Shown piece after piece: positions 1-5,028 of a stretch of 5,028 bases of DNA. The notes below the pieces were generated by a model that worked only from the letters and a program-made list of their open reading frames with translations, was not told the origin of the DNA and did not search any database. The stretch lies in contig CANIXM010000183.1 in the NCBI GenBank assembly GCA_947471245.1, positions 1-5,028 on the forward strand, read 5' to 3'. The position numbers were made by a program, and so were the translations under genes. Source of the DNA: Paludibacteraceae bacterium (GTDB lineage Bacteria > Bacteroidota > Bacteroidia > Bacteroidales > Paludibacteraceae). The first letter of the stretch is position 1. Each line of letters starts with the position of its first letter.

Positions 1-147
1 ATGGTGTTTGAATCGGTAATCACTCGCAATGTACGTCTAAGTGAAGCTCCTAGCTACGGCAAACCAGTTTTGCTTTACGACCCAGAATCAAAAGGTTCAA
101 GCAATTATATTGACTTAGCCAAAGAGCTGATGGCAAAACACAAATAG
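1..147 (+). CDS. parA: ParA/Soj-type chromosome partitioning ATPase, C-terminal end (partial)
   Basis: This is the last 48 codons of a ParA-family (deviant Walker A, MinD/ParA) ATPase, which binds DNA non-specifically in its ATP form and is stimulated by ParB to move or segregate replication origins. The translated tail carries the family's C-terminal signature, ITRNVRLSEAPSYGKPVLLYD, followed by an SKGSSNYIDLAKEL helix. The nucleotide-binding motifs lie upstream of the window and cannot be checked. The ATG at position 1 aligns with an internal residue of the family, so it is not the real start. Immediately downstream is parB, 36 bases after the TAG stop, which confirms the identity by context. 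The assignment is from recognised family motifs. Whether it is chromosomal or on a secondary replicon is inferred from the housekeeping neighbours. Confidence 0.95.
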   Translation: MVFESVITRNVRLSEAPSYGKPVLLYDPESKGSSNYIDLAKELMAKHK

Positions 148-183
148 ACGGAGTAAGCAATCAAACACTAGTAAAATAGAAGA

Positions 184-1071
184 ATGAATTTCCCAAAAAA
201 CAACAACAGAGGATTAGGAAGAGGCTTAGGTGCATTGATTGACACGGAAAGCATTAACACTGGCGGCTCATCATCCATCAATGAAGTAGCATTGGATTTG
301 ATAAAGCCCAATCCACACCAACCTCGTACCCATTTTGATGAAGAAGCACTAGAAGAATTGGCAACATCCATCAAGCAACTTGGTGTGATATCGCCCATTA
401 CCCTGCGCAAAAACGAAGATGACACCTACATGATTATTGCAGGTGAAAGACGATATAGAGCATCTAAGCTGGTAGGACTGAAAAGCATTCCCGCTTACAT
501 CAAAACAGCCATTGACGAGCAAGTGATGGAAATGGCGTTGATCGAAAACATTCAACGCGAAGACCTTAACGCCATTGAAATAGCCTTGACTTTTTCCAGA
601 TTAATAGAGGAATATCAACTGACACAAGAACGACTGAGCGAACGTGTAGGAAAAAAAAGAGCCACCATTGCCAATTACATGCGACTGCTCCGACTGCCAG
701 CTGAAATACAAATGGGCATCAAAGACAAAAAGATAGAAATGGGTCATGCTCGTGCTTTGCTTGGACTGTCAGACCCTGTGGCTCAATTGGAACTTTATGA
801 AACGATTGTAGTCAATGATTATCCAGTTCGAAAGGTAGAAGAGCTGGTACGACTGTATACTGAATCGGGGTCATTTGGATTGTCCAAAAACACGACACCC
901 AATCCAATAGCAGACCTTAAAGAATTTGACGAAATCAAAAATCATCTGCGTAAGGTGTTTGGCACCAAAGTTCTATTTAGCTGTCAGCCCGACGGAAAAG
1001 GCAAAATATCCATTCCATTTACTAATGATGAAGAGTTGGCACACATCATGAGCTTATTTGATAAAATTTGA
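184..1071 (+). CDS. parB: ParB/Spo0J-family chromosome partitioning protein
   Basis: ParB binds parS sites, spreads as a CTP-dependent sliding clamp and stimulates ParA. The 295-residue length is normal for chromosomal ParB. The N-terminus has the ParA-interacting motif RGLGRGLGALI (9-19). The N-terminal CTPase domain shows NPHQPR (43-48), the GERRYRA box (87-93) and ENIQREDLN (121-129), which carry the known CTP-contact motifs. A helix-turn-helix for parS recognition spans about 145-172 (LTQERLSERVGKKRATI...), followed by the conserved IEMGHARALL (184-193). A variable linker (about 228-243) leads to a C-terminal dimerisation domain (about 244-295). The ATG at 184 is chosen because the RGLGRGLG motif follows it within nine residues, as in the family. 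No Shine-Dalgarno is evident, as is usual in Bacteroidota. Its stop codon overlaps the start of the next gene. All key motifs are intact. Confidence 0.97.
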   Translation: MNFPKNNNRGLGRGLGALIDTESINTGGSSSINEVALDLIKPNPHQPRTHFDEEALEELATSIKQLGVISPITLRKNEDDTYMIIAGERRYRASKLVGLKSIPAYIKTAIDEQVMEMALIENIQREDLNAIEIALTFSRLIEEYQLTQERLSERVGKKRATIANYMRLLRLPAEIQMGIKDKKIEMGHARALLGLSDPVAQLELYETIVVNDYPVRKVEELVRLYTESGSFGLSKNTTPNPIADLKEFDEIKNHLRKVFGTKVLFSCQPDGKGKISIPFTNDEELAHIMSLFDKI

Positions 1072-1769
1072 TTGGTAAAGTGAGATATCGTATTGTAATT
1101 TTTATTGGGATAAACCTATTGCTGTGCCATGTAGCGCAGGGTAGAGAACTTGGTGATTCTTTACAAAAGACTAAAGACACCTTGACTCATTTTCAAAAAA
1201 ATACGATAAATGTGGTGACAACATCCTCTGATACGATAAAAAAAACAGCATCAGACACCACCAAAACACATATCATTAAACCGATTGCTTCGAGGGCAGT
1301 GTGGATGGGGGCAATAGTCCCCGGATTTGGGCAAATAGTGAATAAAAAATACTGGAAATTACCTTTGGTGTATGGTGCCTTGGGTGGCTGTGGATATGCC
1401 GTGTGGTTCAACAACATCAATTTTATAAAATTCAAAACAGCCTACAATGATGCTTCTGATGCTGATAACAGCACCAATTCGCATCTAAAACTCATCCCAC
1501 CAGGTTTTACTGAAGATGATTTTGGTGGAAAGGATGCATTTATCAACATCATCAAAGCCCAACAGGATTATTATAGAAGATACAGAGATATGAGCGTTAT
1601 GATTACAGTGATTGTATATGCTGCCACCTTAGTAGATGCTTATGTTGACGCACAGCTTTTTGACTTTGACATCAGTCCCAATCTGACTATGCACATCCAG
1701 CCATCCATCATACAATCACCTACATCTAAGGCCTACGGACTTCAGTGTAATTTCAATTTTTGGAGATAA
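1068..1769 (+). CDS. DUF5683 family exported or membrane protein
   Basis: This 233-residue protein is of unknown function. I recognise the DUF5683 core in RAVWMGAIVPGFGQIVNKKYW (76-96), a G-rich hydrophobic segment with a conserved PG-GQ-NKKYWK pattern. The family is found mainly in Bacteroidota, usually just after parB. An N-terminal hydrophobic stretch (about 9-22, IVIFIGINLLLCHV) preceding AQG looks like a signal peptide. Residues 35-70 are Thr/Ser/Lys-rich and probably disordered. Further hydrophobic segments at about 98-114 and 176-192 are likely membrane spans. The tail (about 200-233) alternates polar and apolar residues and ends in FNFWR. The start is taken as TTG at 1068, overlapping the parB stop by four bases (TTGA). 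A GTG at 1080 in the same frame is an alternative that also keeps the signal peptide. Family membership is fairly sure; a role in segregation or the envelope is only suggested by position. Confidence 0.85.
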   Translation: MIGKVRYRIVIFIGINLLLCHVAQGRELGDSLQKTKDTLTHFQKNTINVVTTSSDTIKKTASDTTKTHIIKPIASRAVWMGAIVPGFGQIVNKKYWKLPLVYGALGGCGYAVWFNNINFIKFKTAYNDASDADNSTNSHLKLIPPGFTEDDFGGKDAFINIIKAQQDYYRRYRDMSVMITVIVYAATLVDAYVDAQLFDFDISPNLTMHIQPSIIQSPTSKAYGLQCNFNFWR

Positions 1770-1847
1770 AAAGCGATTACAGAGCAAGATTTCAAATAAA
1801 ACAATAAATCGATCAACGAAGAAATACCAGTTGACAAAACATATTTC

Positions 1848-3170
1848 ATGATGAATATCAAATTACTAGCCATTTCCATTCTTTTGTTGGTCTTTTCAGT
1901 GACTCTATTCTCTAACACTTCAATAGTTAGCATCGATTCTAAAAAGAACGACATCGTTGACAAAGACACCACCTTAGTAGTACCAGAGGAATTTGACAAT
2001 TCATTGGACTACATGCTACAGTCATGGATAGTAAAGGGAGCTACCAAGTCAGACTGCAAGTCAAACACAGAAACCGCCACTGTGAGTGACTCTGTGTACA
2101 AAATGCGTCTCAAAAAACTTCCCTATCTGATGGAGATGCCTTATAACAGCACAGTAAAAGCATTTATTGAACTCTATGTGGTAAAAAAACGCAAACAAAT
2201 GGAGTTCATGCTTGGAATGAGCGAATATTATTTCCCGATGTTCGAACAAGCATTGGCTGCCAAAAAATTACCTCTCGAACTGAGAAACTTATCCATCATC
2301 GAATCGGCGCTTAATACCACCATCGTGTCACGCATGGGTGCAGCGGGTCTATGGCAATTAATGATAAACACTGGTAGAATGTATGGGCTAGAAATCAACT
2401 CATTGGTTGACGAACGTCTTTCGCCAGTCAAGGCTACCAACGCAGCTACTAGATTTTTGAAAGATCTTTATTCCATTTATGGGGATTGGCACTTGGTGAT
2501 TGCGGCTTACAATTGCGGACCAGGCAATGTGAACAAAGCCATTCGCCGATCAGGAGGCAAACGCGACTATTGGGAGATTTACCCTTACCTACCTCGTGAA
2601 ACGAGGGGTTATGTGCCTATTTTCATTGCTGCCAACTACGCCATGCATTATGCCAAAGACCATAATATTTGCGCAGCCACCATCAATATGCCTGCCATGA
2701 CTGACACGGTGATGATCAGACAACGAATTCACCTTGAGCAAGTTGCAAATATACTCAACCTGCCTATTGAGCAAGTTAAACTGCTCAACCCCCAATATAT
2801 TCACAACATTATACCTGGAGATATAAAACCCTACCCACTTTGTTTACCTATCAAGGAAATAAGTACTTTTTCTAAGAAATACGAAGAAATCACTAACTTC
2901 AAAACGGAGGAATTGGTCAACACTAGAAGAGAGGAAATCGAAATCCCTACAAGCACAAGTACAGAGATAAAAGATAATCACAGAAATAGCCGGGGTTCCA
3001 AAAAAGATAAAGTACGAAATGCAGGTGGAAAAGGTTCTCATAAAGTCAAAAAAGGTCAGACACTGGGAGAAATTGCAGCTAAATATGGTGTCTCTGTCAA
3101 AAAACTGAAAAAACTTAATAGACTTAAAGGTAGCACAATAAGAGCTGGCGAAAAAATTAAAATCAAATGA
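1848..3170 (+). CDS. mltD: MltD-type lytic murein transglycosylase with C-terminal LysM domain
   Basis: This enzyme cleaves the MurNAc-GlcNAc glycosidic bond of peptidoglycan non-hydrolytically, leaving 1,6-anhydroMurNAc ends, and acts in the periplasm. The 440-residue product begins with a hydrophobic signal sequence (about 4-22). The SLT/GH23 catalytic domain (about 125-270) has the catalytic Glu in SIIESALN (E152), then GAAGLWQLM (164-172), AYNCGPGNVNKA (220-231) and YLPRETRGYVPIF (247-259), all hallmarks of the MltD family. A weak LysM-like segment lies at about 290-335 (RIHLEQVANILNLPIEQVKLLNP). A basic Ser/Lys-rich linker (about 370-397) follows, then a clear LysM peptidoglycan-binding domain (398-439; HKVKKGQTLGEIAAKYGVS). 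No lipobox cysteine follows the signal, unlike E. coli MltD, which is a lipoprotein. Two Met codons are adjacent (1848 and 1851); either could start. The gene follows the DUF5683 gene after 78 bases, probably in the same transcript. Confidence 0.93.
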   Translation: MMNIKLLAISILLLVFSVTLFSNTSIVSIDSKKNDIVDKDTTLVVPEEFDNSLDYMLQSWIVKGATKSDCKSNTETATVSDSVYKMRLKKLPYLMEMPYNSTVKAFIELYVVKKRKQMEFMLGMSEYYFPMFEQALAAKKLPLELRNLSIIESALNTTIVSRMGAAGLWQLMINTGRMYGLEINSLVDERLSPVKATNAATRFLKDLYSIYGDWHLVIAAYNCGPGNVNKAIRRSGGKRDYWEIYPYLPRETRGYVPIFIAANYAMHYAKDHNICAATINMPAMTDTVMIRQRIHLEQVANILNLPIEQVKLLNPQYIHNIIPGDIKPYPLCLPIKEISTFSKKYEEITNFKTEELVNTRREEIEIPTSTSTEIKDNHRNSRGSKKDKVRNAGGKGSHKVKKGQTLGEIAAKYGVSVKKLKKLNRLKGSTIRAGEKIKIK

Positions 3171-3176
3171 TAGACC

Positions 3177-3202
3177 AACTGCATTGACACAACAATGCAG
3201 TT
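3177..3202 (+). terminator. Hairpin after mltD, probable transcription end or mRNA 3' stem
   Basis: AACTGCATTG (3177-3186) and CAATGCAGTT (3193-3202) are perfect 10-bp inverted repeats around a six-base ACACAA loop, beginning seven bases after the mltD stop. This position fits a terminator for the parA-parB-DUF5683-mltD transcript. It is not followed directly by a T-tract (ACTACCCATTTAAG follows), so termination may be inefficient, or the stem may mainly protect the mRNA 3' end. Confidence 0.6.
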
Positions 3203-3273
3203 ACTACCCATTTAAGTTAAAACCAAAAGTTAATATCCCAAATAAATAATTCACAAAACACTCATCTTCAAGT

Positions 3274-3591
3274 ATGGAAAAACTATTTTATTCCATTTCG
3301 GAAGTGGCTGACATGTTTCAAGTCAACCAATCCAATTTGAGGTTTTGGGAAAAGGAGTTTTCACAACTGAAACCCAAACGCAACGCGAAAGGCACACGGT
3401 TTTACTCCAATGATGACATTCAAGTCATAAAACAAATCATCTATCTTGTTAACGAACAAAAACTTACGCTAGACGGAGCAAAACGAAAACTTAGTCAAAA
3501 AAAAGACGCCACTGCTAAACAACAAGAAGTGGTAGAACGTTTAAAGAATATAAAACAAGATTTATTAGGTATCGCTGACGCATTATCATAA
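3274..3591 (+). CDS. Small MerR-family HTH transcriptional regulator
   Basis: The 105-residue protein is a MerR-type winged helix-turn-helix DNA-binding protein. The recognition region is YSISEVADMFQVNQSNLRFWEKEF (6-29), and the wing is RNAKGTRFYSNDDIQVIKQI (36-55), in which the R-Y-S/T-DDI signature is typical. Residues about 62-74 (KLTLDGAKRKL) match the conserved helix after the wing, and 75-100 form a charged, probably coiled-coil dimerisation helix. There is no C-terminal effector domain and no cysteine, so metal sensing of the MerR/CueR kind is unlikely. Similar short proteins of this type are common in Bacteroidota, with little functional data. ATG 3274 gives a complete domain. It lies 18 bases before the alkaline phosphatase gene on the same strand, so both are probably co-transcribed. 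The target genes are unknown. Confidence 0.9.
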   Translation: MEKLFYSISEVADMFQVNQSNLRFWEKEFSQLKPKRNAKGTRFYSNDDIQVIKQIIYLVNEQKLTLDGAKRKLSQKKDATAKQQEVVERLKNIKQDLLGIADALS

Positions 3592-3609
3592 ACTAGACTT
3601 AATTGACTT

Positions 3610-4683
3610 ATGAAACCTACACGCCACATCCTTACATTAGTTGTACTATTCTCAATAACTTCATCCCAACTTTCGTATTCACAAAAAAAACCTAAAAATG
3701 TAGTGTTCATGATTGGTGACGGCATGGGATTAGCACAAGTCTATGCAGCCATGGTAGCCAATGGCAACAAACTTGAACTGGAGCGTTGCACACACACAGG
3801 CTTCTCCAAAACCTACTCATCTTCACATTTCACCACCGACTCTGGAGCTGGAGGCACAGCATTGGCCTGCGGAGTAAAAACGAAAAATCACATGATAGGC
3901 ATGAGCCCCGACTCTGTGGCCGTCCTATCTATTTTAGAAGAAGCCGCAAAGAGTAAATTAGCAACTGGGCTAGTGGTGGCTTGTTCTGTGACTCATGCTA
4001 CGCCTGCATCATTCGTAGCGCATCAACCAGACAGAGAGATGAATGATGAAATAGCAGCTGACTTTCTCAAATCAGACATTGATGTTTTTATCGGAGGGGG
4101 GCGCAAATACTTCGAGCAACGGATAGATAACAGAAATTTAACCAACGAACTTAAAGCGAAAAAATTCCAGATAGCCTACACACTTGATGATGTCAAATCG
4201 GCCAATGGACCAAAACTGGCAGGACTACTTTACGATGACCAAAATCCAGCCATGCCTGAACGAGGAAAAATGCTTCCAGAAGCAACCATGATAACTATCG
4301 ACCTGTTGGATAACAATTCAAAAGGGTTTTTCTTAATGGTGGAAGGCTCGCAAATAGACTGGGCTTGCCACAACAACCAATTAGACCAATCCATCAAAGA
4401 AGTGCTAGACTTCGACCAAACAGTAGGAAAGGTGCTTGACTACGCTCAAAAGTCTGGAAATACGCTAGTAATCATCACAGCCGATCACGAAACAGGAGGT
4501 CTCACACTACACGATGGGAAGATGGGTAGTTCAGACATCAAACACTCCTTTTCTTCAAAAGTGCATACTGGTGTGATGGTGCCTGTATATGCATACGGCC
4601 CTGGTGCCGAAAACTTCACAGGCATCATGGAAAACACCGCCTTCAAAGGGAAAATTGAAAAACTGCTCGGATTTAAAAAATAA
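3610..4683 (+). CDS. Exported alkaline phosphatase (PhoA superfamily)
   Basis: This metal-dependent phosphomonoesterase is exported to the periplasm or beyond and releases phosphate from organic esters. A signal peptide covers about residues 1-24, with cleavage likely near SYS-QKK. By alignment to E. coli PhoA, the visible active-site residues are D37 (GDGM, metal), D77-S78 (TDSGAGGTA; S78 is the nucleophile), T131 (THATP), R142 (QPDRE, possible phosphate Arg), E245 (VEGSQIDW), D250 and H254 (DWACH), D292-H293 (TADHETGG) and H319 (HTGVMVP). Positions equivalent to E. coli D153 and K328 are H129 and W251, the His/Trp combination seen in Thermotoga and Bacillus enzymes. At 357 residues it is shorter than E. 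coli PhoA (about 470) and appears to lack large insertions (crown region). The symbol is left blank because several paralogous families share these motifs. Catalytic set complete; substrate preference not inferable. Confidence 0.94.
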   Translation: MKPTRHILTLVVLFSITSSQLSYSQKKPKNVVFMIGDGMGLAQVYAAMVANGNKLELERCTHTGFSKTYSSSHFTTDSGAGGTALACGVKTKNHMIGMSPDSVAVLSILEEAAKSKLATGLVVACSVTHATPASFVAHQPDREMNDEIAADFLKSDIDVFIGGGRKYFEQRIDNRNLTNELKAKKFQIAYTLDDVKSANGPKLAGLLYDDQNPAMPERGKMLPEATMITIDLLDNNSKGFFLMVEGSQIDWACHNNQLDQSIKEVLDFDQTVGKVLDYAQKSGNTLVIITADHETGGLTLHDGKMGSSDIKHSFSSKVHTGVMVPVYAYGPGAENFTGIMENTAFKGKIEKLLGFKK

Positions 4684-4702
4684 TCTTGCCTTTATCATAT
4701 TT

Positions 4703-4748
4703 AGTCTCATTCTTTGCAATACGTGAGGAATGAGACTTTTGCATTTTT
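4703..4748 (+). terminator. Intrinsic terminator after the alkaline phosphatase gene
   Basis: AGTCTCATTC (4703-4712) pairs perfectly with GAATGAGACT (4728-4737). The stem can extend inward by five more pairs, partly G-T wobbles, down to a five-base loop near 4718-4722. A T-rich tail (TTTT, then GCA, then TTTTT to 4748) follows on the + strand. It starts 19 bases after the phosphatase stop and separates that operon from dnaK. The T-tail is on the + strand side only, so termination of + strand transcription is the natural reading. Confidence 0.85.
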
Positions 4749-4763
4749 AAAACCCAGCCATCA

Positions 4764-4783
4764 CTGCCATTTTCTGCCATTTT
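4764..4783. repeat. Perfect 10-bp tandem duplication upstream of dnaK
   Basis: CTGCCATTTT occurs twice in direct succession (4764-4773 and 4774-4783), and a third GCCAT lies just upstream at 4757. The 10-base period is close to one DNA helical turn, so it could hold a protein bound on one face. It lies about 40 bases before the candidate -7 element of dnaK. It may also be a simple chance duplication; function is unproven. Confidence 0.7.
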
Positions 4784-4821
4784 GACATCCATATTCCAAG
4801 AAATCGAAAGAAACATCTGAC

Positions 4822-4829
4822 TAATTTTG
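4822..4829 (+). promoter_or_regulatory. Candidate Bacteroidota -7 promoter element for dnaK
   Basis: TAATTTTG fits the Bacteroidota primary sigma -7 consensus TAnnTTTG exactly. I see no good -33 TTTG/TTG at the usual spacing of about 19-21 bases upstream (the nearest TTTG is at 4781-4784, too far). Transcription would start near 4836, giving a leader of roughly 108 bases to the dnaK start. No CIRCE element is visible. This is a single-element match and therefore tentative. Confidence 0.4.
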
Positions 4830-4943
4830 CCAAAAATGAAGTTCAAATCCAAAATTCAACAATGGCATAAGCTTTGTAAAATCCCAAATCGTAATTAATA
4901 AGAAAAATCAGAAACAACTGAAAAAATAAATATTTTAAAAATT

Positions 4944-5028
4944 ATGGGAAAAATTATTGGAATTGACTTGGGAACCACTAACTCGTGTGTTTCTGTAATG
5001 GAAGGTAACGAACCAATCGTTATCACCA
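4944..5028 (+). CDS. dnaK: Hsp70 chaperone DnaK, N-terminal start (partial)
   Basis: The first 28 codons of DnaK are present and the gene runs off the window end. The product starts MGKIIGIDLGTTNSCVSVM, containing the phosphate-1 motif GIDLGTTNSCV of the Hsp70 ATPase domain. DnaK is the ATP-dependent cytosolic chaperone that works with DnaJ and GrpE. The ATG at 4944 is chosen because it begins directly at the conserved GKIIGID sequence. The start is preceded by an AT-rich stretch (AAATATTTTAAAAATT) rather than a Shine-Dalgarno, as is usual in Bacteroidota. It is behind a terminator and so is probably transcribed on its own promoter. Confidence 0.96.
   Translation, partial: MGKIIGIDLGTTNSCVSVMEGNEPIVIT

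Noticed and set aside
1..3. ATG at the first base as the start of a short gene
   Set aside because: The translation begins in the middle of the ParA C-terminal region, so it is an internal Met of a truncated gene.
651..658. Run of eight A inside parB, possible slippage site
   Set aside because: The frame is intact across it (GKKR before the HTH), and the protein is complete, with no alternative frame product suggested.
1193..1435. Reading frames on the minus strand within parB, the DUF5683 gene, mltD and the phosphatase gene (e.g. 1193-1435, 2228-2440, 2589-2804)
   Set aside because: All lie opposite well-supported genes, have no recognisable motifs, and appear to be shadows.
1770..1847. 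TTGACAAAACATATTTC just before mltD as a sigma70-like promoter
   Set aside because: The TTGAC is only about 17 bases from the ATG, leaving no room for a spaced -10 and leader, and it is not a Bacteroidota-type element.
2592..2606. Possible parS-like palindrome CCTCGT-GAA-ACGAGG containing CGTGAAAC, half of the parS consensus TGTTTCACGTGAAACA
   Set aside because: Only the right half of parS matches, the left half is poor (about 10 of 16 overall), and the bases encode the conserved LPRETRG motif of MltD. No real parS was seen in the window.
3171..3273. A promoter for the MerR-like gene between the mltD hairpin and 3274
   Set aside because: No TAnnTTTG or other convincing promoter element was found in this AT-rich gap; only the hairpin at 3177-3202 is supported.
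4684..4943. CIRCE operator or heat-shock sigma-type promoter upstream of dnaK
   Set aside because: No TTAGCACTC/GAGTGCTAA inverted repeat is present, and no known heat-shock sigma consensus was recognised.

Overview
The window looks like a piece of a Bacteroidota (Bacteroidetes) chromosome. Three things support this: the order parA-parB-DUF5683 gene-mltD, which is typical of that phylum; the lack of clear Shine-Dalgarno sequences before the genes; and a TAnnTTTG-type promoter -7 element upstream of dnaK. The sequence is AT-rich by eye. Genus cannot be named from this stretch. All genes lie on the + strand.

Layout. Positions 1-147 are the 3' end of parA (Soj-type ATPase). parB (184-1071) follows after 36 bases. 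A secreted or membrane DUF5683 protein starts on TTG at 1068 and overlaps the parB stop. A secreted MltD-type lytic transglycosylase with a C-terminal LysM domain (1848-3170) follows after 78 bases and is closed by a perfect 10-bp hairpin at 3177-3202. A second group has a small MerR-type DNA-binding protein (3274-3591) and, 18 bases later, an exported alkaline phosphatase (3610-4683). It ends in a strong intrinsic terminator (4703-4748). A 195-base intergenic region follows, with a perfect 10-bp tandem duplication and a TAATTTTG element, and leads into the first 28 codons of dnaK (4944 to window end).

How the genes fit together. ParA and ParB are the chromosome segregation (or plasmid-type partition) pair acting on parS sites. 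The two genes after them encode envelope proteins, one of unknown function and one that cuts peptidoglycan, so the cluster places segregation next to cell-wall remodelling. The MerR-like gene and phosphatase are probably co-transcribed, but nothing in the sequence shows what the regulator senses. dnaK has its own promoter region behind the terminator.

Most of this is conserved housekeeping sequence. I see no mobile element, CRISPR array, RNA gene or clear novel system. The points most worth a second look are the poorly understood DUF5683 gene translationally coupled to parB, the MerR-phosphatase pair, and the repeat-bearing dnaK upstream region.
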